Source of the DNA: an uncultured Bacteroidales bacterium
GTDB taxonomy: Bacteria > Bacteroidota > Bacteroidia > Bacteroidales > Muribaculaceae
Direction: 5' to 3'
NCBI GenBank assembly: GCA_902792895.1
Contig: CADBBK010000004.1
Coordinates: 1 to 60,463, forward strand
Length of the DNA stretch: 60,463 nt
A program made the translations under genes and the position numbers. Positions 42,371 through 51,622 of this stretch are shown here, piece by piece; position 1 is the stretch's first letter; each line of letters opens with the position of its first letter. The notes under the pieces are model-generated. The model saw only the letters and a program-made list of their open reading frames with translations. It made no database searches and was not told the origin of the DNA.

Positions 42371-43267
42371 TCATTCAGGCCAACGGCCTGTGAGCAGGTA
42401 ATCGATGAGTACCGACACATCGCTGATGCTAATGTCACCAGAATAGTCACAGTCAGCACCGCCCAGGTCGATGCCCGTGTCATCACCAGTGAGCAGGTAA
42501 TCGATGAGTACCGTTACATCGCTGATGTCAACCGCACCGTCCATGTCCGAGTCTCCGCGTGAATTATAGAACGACATCGAGTTTACCTCACCGTAATAGC
42601 CGCTCCAGGCACCATTGCTGGCACCTATCATCCAATGGATGGTGTGCTGACCACTAGGCACAGTGGCCATATCAACTTCTATCACACCGGCAACGGTCTT
42701 GCCGCTGACAGGAAGTTCACAGACCACGAGATTCTCCACGTCGTCGTCAAACCAGTAGCAGTAGCGCACGAGTTCCACGTCCTCTTCCACCTCCCCGTGG
42801 GGAATGATGAAGTACACGGTCTTCTGCGAACACCACAGGAGCAGGTCGTCCTGGGCGCGGATAGTCAACGAGTGCAGACCAGCCGGCAGCGACGAGATGT
42901 CGACCGTGGCCGGCGAGGCACCGATGGCCTGGCGCGCCGTATAGTTGTTGTCGAACCACACCTCCACCCGTTGTATCTGAGTGGCGGCCGAGTTGTCTAT
43001 CTCGTGAGGAATGATGAACGCCCGGGTCATCGCGGGGCTCCACACGCCCTGGTCGTCCTTGACACGCATCGTGAACCAGTGCAGGCCCGCAGGCAGCGAC
43101 GAGATGTCAACCGTGGCCGGCGAGGCACTGATGGCCTGGCGCGCAGCAAAGTTGAAGTCGAACCAGGCTTCGCGCTCGGTGACACCACCCTGGGCCGCCA
43201 CCACCATGCTGCTGCAGATGGCGAGCGCCGATAAGCAATATTTGAGAATATTCATAGCATTAATCAT
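42371..43267 (-). CDS. Secreted repeat protein with dockerin-like tail
   Basis: 298 residues from the ATG at 43267, or 294 from the ATG at 43255, which starts a cleaner signal peptide (MNILKYCLSALAICSSMVVAAQ). Two strong tandem repeats (about residues 33-90 and 103-160) share WFD, ARQAI and ASPATVDISSLPAGLH, and a third is degenerate. The last 60 residues are a dockerin-like pair of EF-hand-type repeats (GDSDMDGAVDISDVTVLIDY and DCDYSGDISISDVSVLIDY). The upstream gene ends 12 nt away, so the two are co-transcribed. Function unknown. Confidence 0.72.
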   Translation of the reverse strand: MINAMNILKYCLSALAICSSMVVAAQGGVTEREAWFDFNFAARQAISASPATVDISSLPAGLHWFTMRVKDDQGVWSPAMTRAFIIPHEIDNSAATQIQRVEVWFDNNYTARQAIGASPATVDISSLPAGLHSLTIRAQDDLLLWCSQKTVYFIIPHGEVEEDVELVRYCYWFDDDVENLVVCELPVSGKTVAGVIEVDMATVPSGQHTIHWMIGASNGAWSGYYGEVNSMSFYNSRGDSDMDGAVDISDVTVLIDYLLTGDDTGIDLGGADCDYSGDISISDVSVLIDYLLTGRWPE

Positions 43268-43279
43268 TTAAACGATGAA

Positions 43280-44248
43280 TTATTCTCTTACCTCGGCCTC
43301 ATAGTTGATCTTGAGCGTCTGGCCTTCAACATTCAGGCCCAGGCTCCTGATGACAGGAATCCTGGGAACCTTGCTCCACCCTTGTCCGCCATGCAGGCCA
43401 ATCTGGGTGCCGTCCGTGCCAATCCACACGTCAGGCTGCTGAATCTCAAAAGTGCGGTCAGCGCTATAGGCACCACCATCTCCATCAGTAAAGATACCTG
43501 AACCAATATTGAAATAACAATTTTCTTGATTAATGGCGTAAAAGCTTCGGTCTGCATAAAAGATACAATTCTTCACTACAGTCTCGGCTTGCAGAATATA
43601 AATATCATTCCTAGAAAAAATTGAATTTGAATAATAGTAAATGCCGTATCCATTATTGTTAAGCACGCAATGATCAATCATGACAGGGCTTAGATCAGGA
43701 AAATTTTTGATTTTGCCACCAACATAACAATTGTTGATTTGCACTGAATTAAACTGATAATTGGGGCTGCCGTAAATGTCACCTGTAATGACATTATTGT
43801 ACAACATCATGTCCAAGACAGTACCACTATTCGACCATCCGACACCACCTGTTTTGCAATTTTGGATGCGCAACGACTCAATATTACAGTTACGAACCGT
43901 AACACCGAAAGAACAGCCCTCGATATGAATATTGGATATCGTGCCCTGAATGTATGACGCACCATTGATTTGGGTAACCCTTGTTCCGGTAATATCGTCG
44001 TTTTCAAAGCCCGCGCCATAGATGGTGAGGGACTTGCCGTCGATAGTAAAAGCGTTGAATGTGCCTTCCGAGAGGGTGATGACGTCTCCGTCCACCGCCG
44101 CATTGATGGCTTCGTTAAGCGCATTGGCCATCTTGAACACCGTCAACTCGTTGCCGTGCTGCAACGTGGCGGTCACTACATCGTTCTGCCCTTGAGCCGC
44201 CATCATACAGCCCAGAGCCATCATTGATAATAAGAATTTTTTCATCAT
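43280..44248 (-). CDS. Secreted parallel beta-helix protein
   Basis: 322 residues, signal peptide MMKKFLLSMMALGCMMAAQG. The body has many short strands and Asn/Cys ladders (IHIEGCSFGVTVRNCNIES, VQINNCYVGGKI, MIDHCVLNNNGYGIYYYSN), the look of a right-handed beta-helix as in pectate-lyase-like or NosD-like proteins. No catalytic residues can be named. It ends EAEVRE without a sorting domain or dockerin. It leads a two-gene operon with the dockerin-tailed protein, so they may act together at the surface. Confidence 0.68.
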   Translation of the reverse strand: MMKKFLLSMMALGCMMAAQGQNDVVTATLQHGNELTVFKMANALNEAINAAVDGDVITLSEGTFNAFTIDGKSLTIYGAGFENDDITGTRVTQINGASYIQGTISNIHIEGCSFGVTVRNCNIESLRIQNCKTGGVGWSNSGTVLDMMLYNNVITGDIYGSPNYQFNSVQINNCYVGGKIKNFPDLSPVMIDHCVLNNNGYGIYYYSNSIFSRNDIYILQAETVVKNCIFYADRSFYAINQENCYFNIGSGIFTDGDGGAYSADRTFEIQQPDVWIGTDGTQIGLHGGQGWSKVPRIPVIRSLGLNVEGQTLKINYEAEVRE

Positions 44249-44308
44249 TGTAACAGGTTTAAAAATTATATAAAAGTTAATGATTTGTCAAGAAATGTGT
44301 CACATTGG

Positions 44309-44316
44309 CAAATATA
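44309..44316 (-). promoter_or_regulatory. -7 box for the beta-helix gene
   Basis: The minus strand reads TATATTTG, about 60 nt upstream of the ATG at 44248. No convincing -33 element is seen. Confidence 0.45.
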
Positions 44317-44436
44317 CGGCTTTTACCGCATTATGCACCCGCCGTTCCGCATAAAAACAACCGTTTAACCGCATTTTTATCAAATCAAGTAGTCACAACC
44401 CAAATGGGGGAAAAGCACAAATGCCAAAAAAAGTTG

Positions 44437-44444
44437 TATCTTTG
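44437..44444 (+). promoter_or_regulatory. -7 box for the small membrane protein gene
   Basis: TATCTTTG, 24 nt upstream of the ATG at 44469. Confidence 0.55.
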
Positions 44445-44468
44445 GAGCCTGAAATGCGATAAAACACG

Positions 44469-44909
44469 ATGAGAGTAATACTTATTTTATTGACAATACT
44501 GGTAGCGGGGGGCGCCATCGTGTGGCTCATCGACCGCCTGTTTTACCACAAGCAGACAGCCGAAAACGCCGATGAAACCGTGCAAAATGACGCCGATAGC
44601 GATGGCTCAGCACATGGGTGCGCCGACGATGCCTGCGGACTGCGCAGCATCTGCCCCAGCGAACAGATTCTTGCGGGCGAGTGCCGACAGGAGGTCATCT
44701 ACTATGACGACGAGGAACTGGACGCGTTTGCCGGTCGCCACGAGAACGAATATACCCCCGACGAAGAGGAACAGTGGCGCGATGTGCTCTACACCCTGCA
44801 GCCCGGCGACCTGCTAGGCTGGGGACAGAGCATTAAGCACCGAGGCCTGACGATGCCTGCCGCCATCCATCAGGAATTCCTGCAACTGGCCAGCGAGGTA
44901 AGAGTTTAG
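44469..44909 (+). CDS. Conserved small membrane protein with Cys-rich segment
   Basis: 146 residues. One N-terminal membrane segment (VILILLTILVAGGAIVWLID) is followed by an acidic, partly disordered stretch. Then come a Cys cluster (GCADDACGLRSICPSEQ) and a conserved-looking helical part (YYDDEELDAFAGR, WRDVLYTLQPGDLLGW). Similar Bacteroidales proteins are sometimes annotated as phospholipases, but no catalytic motif can be seen, so no function is given. It may anchor a metal-binding domain to the membrane. The PorW-like gene follows 73 nt later. Confidence 0.65.
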   Translation: MRVILILLTILVAGGAIVWLIDRLFYHKQTAENADETVQNDADSDGSAHGCADDACGLRSICPSEQILAGECRQEVIYYDDEELDAFAGRHENEYTPDEEEQWRDVLYTLQPGDLLGWGQSIKHRGLTMPAAIHQEFLQLASEVRV

Positions 44910-44982
44910 GGCTGAATATGCAATAAAACCGGGCAGGGTGCGTTAATTAGATACTAACCAGAGGAGAAAACGAACTGGAAAT

Positions 44983-47900
44983 TTGAACCGGACTAGACGT
45001 TTCATACCGTTATTGATTATTGCGATGGTGGTCGTGCTTGCAGCATGCAGCAACAAGACCAACACCGCTCGGTCGCGTTTCTGGCAGTCGTTCACGACCA
45101 AATACAACGTCTACTTCCACGGTAAGACCAACTACGACGAGCAGATGAAGGCGATGCTGGATGCCTACGAGGACGACTACTCGCAGCGTCTGTTCATGCA
45201 CCCGGCCGAGGCGCGAGCCAACCCCAAGGCCCCGCAGCCGACGGGCAGTTTTGAGCGCACCATCGAGAAGATGGAAAAGGCCATCACCCTGCACTCTATC
45301 AAGAAAAAGCCCAAGCGCAAGAGCGGCAAGGACGCCAAGACCCGCGAGTGGCTCGCGCGCGACGAGTATAACCCCTTCCTGCACAATGCATGGTACCTGC
45401 TGGCCAAGTCCCAGTACATGAAAGGCGACTTCCTGGATGCAGCGGCCACCTTCCGCTACATCGCCCGCCACTTCACCTGGAAGAAGGACCTGGTGCAGGA
45501 ATGCCAGGTGCGCGAGGCGCTGTGCTACTGCGCCATGGGCTGGCCCACCGAGGCCGATAACGTGCTCTCGCACGTCCATATCGAGGAAATCACCAACAAG
45601 CGCATCCGCGCCCTGGCCAATGCGGCCTTTGCCGACTACCACATCAAGGCCCAGGAGCCTGAGGCGGCCATCCCCTACCTGGCCAAGGCGGTGAAAGGCT
45701 TTAAGGGCAGCGACAAGGTGCGCATGAGTTTCCTGTTGGGACAGCTGTATGAGGACGTGGGCGACAAGCACAACGCCTATCTGGCCTATAAGCAGGCTGG
45801 CAGCAGCAACAGTTCGACCTACCGCACCAAGTTCAACGCGCGCATCAAGCAGAGCGCCGTGTATGAGGGTGCCAACATCGCCAGCGAGGTCAAGGCGCTC
45901 AAGCGCATGACACGCTACGACCGCAACAAGGATTACCTGGACCAAATCTATTACGCCATCGGCAACCTGTACCTGTCGCATGGCGACACCGCCCGTGCCG
46001 TCGAGAACTACAAACTCGCCGCCGAGAAGAGTACCCGCAACGGCGTGGACAAGGCCATCAGCCAATTGACACTGGGCGGCATCTACTTCAGCCAGCGCCA
46101 GTACGACGATGCCCAGCCCTGCTATGCCGAGGCCATCCCGCTGGTCAACGAGGACTACCCCAACTACAAGATGCTCAAGAAGCGCAGCGATGTGCTCGAC
46201 GAACTCGCCGTCTATTCCCAGAACGTCACCTTACAGGACTCGCTGCTCAAACTCGCGAAGATGACACCCGAGGAGCAGAAGGCCGTCATTGCCAAGATCA
46301 TCGAGGACCTGAAGAAAAAGGAAAAAGAGGAGAAAGAAAACGCCGAGCGCGAGGAGTACCTGGCCCAGCAGAATGCCAAGGGCAGCCAATTGGGCAACAA
46401 CCGCAACGACCCCAAGACCTACAACATCAACAGCGACAACTCGTGGTATTTCTATAACACGGGCACCAAGAATGCCGGTAAGACAGAGTTCCAGAAACAA
46501 TGGGGCAGCCGCAAACTCGAGGACAACTGGCGCCGTCGCATCAAGACGACCTTCTCGTTCAATGACGAGGAAGCCGACAGCCTGCTCGCCGCCATGGGCG
46601 ACAGCGTGATGCTCGACGAGAACGGCGACACCATCAAGGTGGATGTCGAAGCGCTCAAGCGGGCCGAGGATCCGCACTACGAGGAATACTACCTCAAGCA
46701 GATACCCAAGACCGAGGAGGAAATCATGTCGTCCCACGAAATCATCCAGGAGGGCCTGTACAACATGGGTATCATCCTCAAGGACAAGATGGAGGACTAT
46801 GGCGCAGCCGCCTATGAGTTCGGCCAGTTGCTGGAGAGATATCCCGACAACACCTACCGCCTGGACGTATTCTATAATATGTACATGATGTTCATGCGCA
46901 ACGGGCAGACCGCTGATGCTGACCCCTACCGCGACAGTATCCTTGTGCACTTCCCCGAGTCAAAATACGGCATGGCAATGCAGGATCCCAACTATCTGGA
47001 GAACCTCAAGAACATGAACCGCGACCAGGAGAACATGTACGAGGCAGCCTATGCCAACTACCTGGCCGACAACCATCAAGGCGTGCACGATGCCTATGCC
47101 GAGATGATGCGCAAGTACCCCTTGTCCAAGATCATGCCCAAGTTCATGTTCATCGACGCGCTGAGTTACCTCACCGAGAAAGACCATGGCAAGTTCAAGG
47201 AGACCATCAAGGACATGCTGCAGCGCTACCCGCAGACCGATATCACCCCTGTGGCATCAGAGATTGTCAGACAACTCAACCAGGGCCGTCGCCTCGAGAG
47301 CGGCGGCAGCAATGCCCGCGGCATGCTGTGGACCACGCGACTGAGCAACGACACCACGCCACAAGCCCTGGAACGCACGTTCACCCCGTTTGCCGAGGAC
47401 AACGACAAGCCGCAGGTGTTCATCCTGCTCTATCCCAACGACAGTGTGAACGGCAACATGCTGCTCTATGAGGTGGCACGACACAACTTCAACACCTTCA
47501 AGGTCAAGGACTATGACATCGAGCAGATGACATTCGGCACCCTCGGCCTGCTGGTAGTCAAGGGCATGGAAAACTTCAAGGAGGCCACCAACTACCGCTC
47601 GCTGTTCGAGCAGGACCAGAGCATCAGGGTTCCCCGACAGGTACACTATGTCATCATCAGTGTGGACAACTTCAACCTGCTGCTGAACGAGGGCCGCACG
47701 TTTGAGGACTACTTCAACTACCTGGAGGAGAAGAACGACAAGGAACACAGCGACCTCGAGAAGAAGGAACTCGACGAAGCCGAGAAGAAGGCGATGGAAG
47801 AAGCCGAGGCCGAAGCCGCCGCACGGCGTGAACAGGAACGCCTCGAGGTAGAGCAGATGGAACGCGAAGCCGCCGAACTTGCCAAGAAGGATGCCGAAGC

Positions 47901-48741
47901 CAAGGCCCTGGAGGAAGCCGAGGAGAAAGCCCGCCTTGAAGCCGAAGCTGCTGAGGCAGCCGAAAAGGCACGCATAGAGGCCGAGCAGAAGGCACAACAG
48001 GAGGCCGAGCGCAAGCAGATCAAGGCCGACGACTACCGCAACCGCTCCATCAATTCCTCATCAACCACCCAGCTCACCAAGGAGCAGGAGCGCGAGGAAG
48101 AGCGGCATCTGCAGCAACTCGAGCGAGAGGCCAAGGCCCGTGAAAAGGCCGAGAAAAAGCGCCAGAAGGAAATCGAGGACAGCATCAAACGCGAGCAGAA
48201 ACACCAGCGCAAACTGGACCGCATCGCCGAACTCGCCGAGCAAGACTCCATCGAGCAGGCCGAACGTGAGAAGGAGAAAGAACGTGACTTCCGCTACAAG
48301 TGGCGTGAAGACTCGGCTAAGGCTGCCTTCAAGGCCGCTGAGCAGGCCAAGAAAGACGCCAAGAAGGCCAAGGAACAGGCCCGCAAAGATAAAGCCAAAG
48401 AGCGCAAGGAACTCGCCAAGCAACGCGAGCGTGAACGCAAAGAAAAGCAGAAAGAGCGTGAACGCGAGCGCAAAGAGAAGCAGAAGGAGCGCAAGGAGCA
48501 AGCCAAGGCCCGTGAGCAGGAACGCAAGCAGCGGCAGAAGGAGCGTGAACAAGAGCGCAAGGAAAAAGCCGAACAACGCAAGCAGGATGCCCGCGACCGC
48601 GAGCAGGAGCGCAAAGCCGCTCAGCAAGCCGCCAAGGGCCAGAAGAAATCTGGCAAGGCCGATGCTGACCAAGCCGATGACACGGGTGACAAGAATCCCA
48701 AGTCCAAGCCGAGCCGCACCGGAAACAAGAAGAACGACTAA
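44983..48741 (+). CDS. porW: PorW/SprE-like T9SS lipoprotein with TPRs and a long charged tail
   Basis: About 1252 residues from a TTG start preceded by GAGGAG. No in-frame ATG lies between the upstream stop (44944) and this TTG, and a later start would lose the signal. The signal peptide ends LAACSNK, a good lipobox. FTTKYNVYFHGKTNYDEQMK follows, characteristic of PorW/SprE proteins. TPR-like helices cover about 100-430 and 560-760. The last 340 residues are an almost unbroken Glu/Lys/Arg/Ala helix with repeated ERERKEKQK units. PorW is an outer-membrane lipoprotein needed for type IX secretion. The tail is unusually long and may be a coiled coil or single alpha-helix. PorX follows directly. 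Confidence 0.78.
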   Translation: MNRTRRFIPLLIIAMVVVLAACSNKTNTARSRFWQSFTTKYNVYFHGKTNYDEQMKAMLDAYEDDYSQRLFMHPAEARANPKAPQPTGSFERTIEKMEKAITLHSIKKKPKRKSGKDAKTREWLARDEYNPFLHNAWYLLAKSQYMKGDFLDAAATFRYIARHFTWKKDLVQECQVREALCYCAMGWPTEADNVLSHVHIEEITNKRIRALANAAFADYHIKAQEPEAAIPYLAKAVKGFKGSDKVRMSFLLGQLYEDVGDKHNAYLAYKQAGSSNSSTYRTKFNARIKQSAVYEGANIASEVKALKRMTRYDRNKDYLDQIYYAIGNLYLSHGDTARAVENYKLAAEKSTRNGVDKAISQLTLGGIYFSQRQYDDAQPCYAEAIPLVNEDYPNYKMLKKRSDVLDELAVYSQNVTLQDSLLKLAKMTPEEQKAVIAKIIEDLKKKEKEEKENAEREEYLAQQNAKGSQLGNNRNDPKTYNINSDNSWYFYNTGTKNAGKTEFQKQWGSRKLEDNWRRRIKTTFSFNDEEADSLLAAMGDSVMLDENGDTIKVDVEALKRAEDPHYEEYYLKQIPKTEEEIMSSHEIIQEGLYNMGIILKDKMEDYGAAAYEFGQLLERYPDNTYRLDVFYNMYMMFMRNGQTADADPYRDSILVHFPESKYGMAMQDPNYLENLKNMNRDQENMYEAAYANYLADNHQGVHDAYAEMMRKYPLSKIMPKFMFIDALSYLTEKDHGKFKETIKDMLQRYPQTDITPVASEIVRQLNQGRRLESGGSNARGMLWTTRLSNDTTPQALERTFTPFAEDNDKPQVFILLYPNDSVNGNMLLYEVARHNFNTFKVKDYDIEQMTFGTLGLLVVKGMENFKEATNYRSLFEQDQSIRVPRQVHYVIISVDNFNLLLNEGRTFEDYFNYLEEKNDKEHSDLEKKELDEAEKKAMEEAEAEAAARREQERLEVEQMEREAAELAKKDAEAKALEEAEEKARLEAEAAEAAEKARIEAEQKAQQEAERKQIKADDYRNRSINSSSTTQLTKEQEREEERHLQQLEREAKAREKAEKKRQKEIEDSIKREQKHQRKLDRIAELAEQDSIEQAEREKEKERDFRYKWREDSAKAAFKAAEQAKKDAKKAKEQARKDKAKERKELAKQRERERKEKQKERERERKEKQKERKEQAKAREQERKQRQKEREQERKEKAEQRKQDARDREQERKAAQQAAKGQKKSGKADADQADDTGDKNPKSKPSRTGNKKND

Positions 48742-48765
48742 CACTATAACGTTGAGACAAACCAC

Positions 48766-50310
48766 ATGAGCAAAGAAAGAATTTTATGGGCCGATGACGA
48801 GATTGACCTGCTGAAACCCCACATCCTGTTCCTGGAGAACAAGGGCTATGAAGTCGAGACCGTCACCAACGGCCGCGACGCACTCGATGCCCTGGGCAGC
48901 CAGGTATTCAACCTCATCATCCTGGACGAGAACATGCCGGGCATCAGCGGACTCGAGGCGCTGCAGCGCATCAAAATCATGCAGCCCAACGTCCCCGTAA
49001 TCATGATTACCAAGAGCGAGGAGGAGGACATCATGAACCAGGCCATCGGCAGCGAGATTGCCGACTACCTCATCAAGCCGGTCAACCCCATGCAGATCCT
49101 GCTGTCCATCAAGAAGAACCTGCACAGCGATGCCCTCATTGCCGAGAAGGTCACGGGCGACTACCAGCAGGAGTTCATGCGCATCGGACAGATGATCAAC
49201 TCGGCACAGTCCATCGAGGACTGGTATGAACTCTACTCCACCCTCGTCAGGTGGGAACTCACGCTGTCCAACACCGACACCAACATGGACGAAATGCTCA
49301 GGATGCAGAAGGTGGAAGCCAACAACGCCTTTGCCAAGTTTGTCAAGCGCAACTACGAGAGCTGGCTTACCCAGCCCGAGCACCCGCTACGCAGCAACGA
49401 ACTGTTCAAGACCAAGGTGCTGCCGCTCATCGACAAGGGCGAGAAGGTGTGCTTTGTGGTAATTGACAACTTCAGGCTCGACCAGTGGAGAATGGTGAGC
49501 CCGCTGCTGGCCGACTACTTCAACATCGACAGCGAGGAACTCTACACCACCATCCTGCCCACCGCCACCCAATATGCCCGCAACGCCATCTTCTCGGGAC
49601 TGATGCCCGTGGATATCGAGCGCATGTTCCCCGACCTGTGGGTCGATGAGGAAAGCGAGGAGGGCAAGAACCTGAACGAGGCTCCGCTCATCCAGACCTT
49701 GCTCGACCGCTACCGCCGCAAGGTGCACTTCTCCTACAACAAGATGAACGACAGTGCCGCCGGCGAAAAACTGATGCAGAACTTCGGCATGTTCAAGAAC
49801 TACGAACTCAACGTGCTGGTGTTCAACTTTGTGGACATGCTCTCTCACGCCCGCACCGAGTCCAAGATGATTCGCGAGTTGGCCAATACCGACGGTGCCT
49901 ACCGCTCGGTGACCGTGTCGTGGTTCAAAAATTCCAATGTGCTCGACATCTTCAAACTCATGGCCGACAACGGCTTCAAGGTCGTGCTCACCACCGACCA
50001 CGGCACCATCAAGGTGGACCGTCCCATCAATGTCATCGGTGACAAGAACATCAACACCAACCTGCGTTACAAAGTGGGCAAGAGCCTCACCTACAACCCC
50101 AAGCAGGTGTATGAGATCAAGCAGCCCAAGCGCGTGGGACTTCCCGCTCCCAACATCTCGAGCACCTACATCTTCGCGATGAACCGCGACTTCTTTGCTT
50201 ATCCCAACAACTACAACTACTACGTTTCCTACTACAACGACACGTTCCAGCACGGCGGCATCTCGATGGAAGAAATGCTCGTGCCCATCGTGACGCTGTC
50301 CCCCAAGTGA
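48766..50310 (+). CDS. porX: PorX: response regulator with PglZ-type phosphatase domain
   Basis: 514 residues. The receiver domain (1-120) has the acidic pocket WADDE, the phospho-acceptor Asp54 in LIILDENMPG, and Lys in YLIKPVNP. A helical linker leads to a PglZ/alkaline-phosphatase-fold domain: CFVVIDNFRLDQW, ILPTATQYARNAIFSG with the likely nucleophile Thr, NFVDMLSHA, and TDHGTIKV. PorX acts with the PorY kinase and an extracytoplasmic sigma factor to control T9SS genes and hydrolyses oligonucleotide second messengers (family knowledge). Neither PorY nor the sigma factor is in this window. Confidence 0.92.
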   Translation: MSKERILWADDEIDLLKPHILFLENKGYEVETVTNGRDALDALGSQVFNLIILDENMPGISGLEALQRIKIMQPNVPVIMITKSEEEDIMNQAIGSEIADYLIKPVNPMQILLSIKKNLHSDALIAEKVTGDYQQEFMRIGQMINSAQSIEDWYELYSTLVRWELTLSNTDTNMDEMLRMQKVEANNAFAKFVKRNYESWLTQPEHPLRSNELFKTKVLPLIDKGEKVCFVVIDNFRLDQWRMVSPLLADYFNIDSEELYTTILPTATQYARNAIFSGLMPVDIERMFPDLWVDEESEEGKNLNEAPLIQTLLDRYRRKVHFSYNKMNDSAAGEKLMQNFGMFKNYELNVLVFNFVDMLSHARTESKMIRELANTDGAYRSVTVSWFKNSNVLDIFKLMADNGFKVVLTTDHGTIKVDRPINVIGDKNINTNLRYKVGKSLTYNPKQVYEIKQPKRVGLPAPNISSTYIFAMNRDFFAYPNNYNYYVSYYNDTFQHGGISMEEMLVPIVTLSPK

Positions 50311-50335
50311 TTCAAGTTCCGAATCGGAACTTGAA
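50311..50335. repeat. Perfect palindrome abutting the porX stop codon
   Basis: TTCAAGTTCCG (50311-50321) pairs with CGGAACTTGAA (50325-50335), a perfect 11-bp stem with a 3-nt loop that begins right after TGA. No T-run follows. Confidence 0.7.
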
Positions 50336-50385
50336 GTTCAGGGTTTAGAGAAGATTATCTTAACACGATATAAATCAACATTGTA

Positions 50386-50838
50386 ATGAAAGAGAACAAG
50401 ATTATCGAAATAGCCATTCCCAATCTGGAGGCCATCGACGATGCCGCCTACAAGTTCATGACCGAGATGGGCGACCTGACAGTCTATGCCTTCTACGGGG
50501 AGATGGGCGCCGGCAAGACGACGTTCATCAACGCGCTGTGCCGCCAATTGGGTGTCGAGAGCGATGTGACCAATTCACCCTCGTTTGCCATCATCAACGA
50601 GTACCGCAGCGACACCACTGCCGAACTGATTTACCACTTCGACTGCTACCGCCTCGAGAAGGAGGAAGAGGCTGTGGACCTGGGCGCCGAGGACTACTTT
50701 GACAGCGGCGCGCTGTGTTTCATCGAGTGGCCCGAGCGCATCGACGGCCTGCTGCCCGACGACACCGTGCGCGTGGACATTACTGTCAACGATGATGACA
50801 GCCGCACGCTCAAGATGACCTTCCCCGACATCGCCTGA
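50386..50838 (+). CDS. tsaE: tRNA threonylcarbamoyladenosine biosynthesis protein TsaE
   Basis: 150 residues. The Walker A motif [12 protein letters not shown] is followed by [13 protein letters not shown] and YHFDCYRL, then FIEWPERI, all typical. It is the ATPase of the TsaB-TsaD-TsaE complex that makes t6A37 in tRNA. It sits between porX and birA in what looks like one operon. Confidence 0.93.
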   Translation: MKENKIIEIAIPNLEAIDDAAYKFMTEMGDLTVYAFYGEMGAGKTTFINALCRQLGVESDVTNSPSFAIINEYRSDTTAELIYHFDCYRLEKEEEAVDLGAEDYFDSGALCFIEWPERIDGLLPDDTVRVDITVNDDDSRTLKMTFPDIA

Positions 50839-50844
50839 CGCATC

Positions 50845-51597
50845 ATGCCACACTACATCAAGGTCAGCCAGACGGCGAGCACCAACACCTACCTGTCCCG
50901 CTTGGCAGCAACGCTGCCAGGCGGTACGGTGATTTATACCCCTAGCCAAACCGCCGGCCGTGGCCAGAAAGGCAACTCCTGGGAGAGCGAGGACGGCAAG
51001 AACCTGACCTTCTCGCTGCTCCTCAAGCGACCGCCTGTCAAAGCCCGCGACCAGTTCTACCTGAGCGAGGCGGCAGCCCTTGCCGTGGTCGAGGCATTGT
51101 CGACCGAGGCGGGCGACAGCTTCACCGTCAAGTGGCCCAACGACGTCTATTGGCAGGACAAGAAAGCGTGCGGGATGCTCATCGAGAATTCGCTCGACGG
51201 CAGCGACATCGCCACGAGCATCGTGGGCATCGGCATCAACGTCAACCAGGAGCATTTCCTGAGTGATGCCCCCAATCCCGTTTCACTCATCAATATCACG
51301 GGCTGTGAGCATGACCTCATGGCACTGCTCAAGCGTGTATGCTCCCGCATCGAGCAACTGGTGGAATCGCTGGGCGACGCTGACGCCCGCACCGGCCTGC
51401 ACCAGCGCTACATGGCCGCACTCTATCGCAACGACGGCCAGCTGCACCCCTATGAGGACGCTGCCGGCAACCGTTTCATGGCCATGGTGACCGGCATTGC
51501 CCCCGACGGCACACTCACCCTGCGCCACGAGGACGGCACTACCCACGACTACCTCTTCAAGGAAGTGCGTCACATCATCAATGACACCGTGCTCTAG
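50845..51597 (+). CDS. birA: Biotin--[acetyl-CoA-carboxylase] ligase
   Basis: 250 residues, without an N-terminal DNA-binding domain, so it is a ligase only. STNTYLSRLA opens it. TAGRGQKGNSW is the biotinyl-AMP loop, KWPNDVYW and CGMLIE(N) line the site, and GIGINVNQ follows. A small C-terminal SH3-like domain ends it. It starts 6 nt after tsaE. Confidence 0.93.
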   Translation: MPHYIKVSQTASTNTYLSRLAATLPGGTVIYTPSQTAGRGQKGNSWESEDGKNLTFSLLLKRPPVKARDQFYLSEAAALAVVEALSTEAGDSFTVKWPNDVYWQDKKACGMLIENSLDGSDIATSIVGIGINVNQEHFLSDAPNPVSLINITGCEHDLMALLKRVCSRIEQLVESLGDADARTGLHQRYMAALYRNDGQLHPYEDAAGNRFMAMVTGIAPDGTLTLRHEDGTTHDYLFKEVRHIINDTVL

Positions 51598-51622
51598 CAA
51601 CCAGAAACTAATCAACTTAAAA

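Noticed and set aside
47257-48765. Minus-strand frames rich in Leu or Ser/Arg opposite the PorW-like gene
   Set aside because: They arise from the repetitive Lys/Glu/Arg codons of the charged helix on the other strand.
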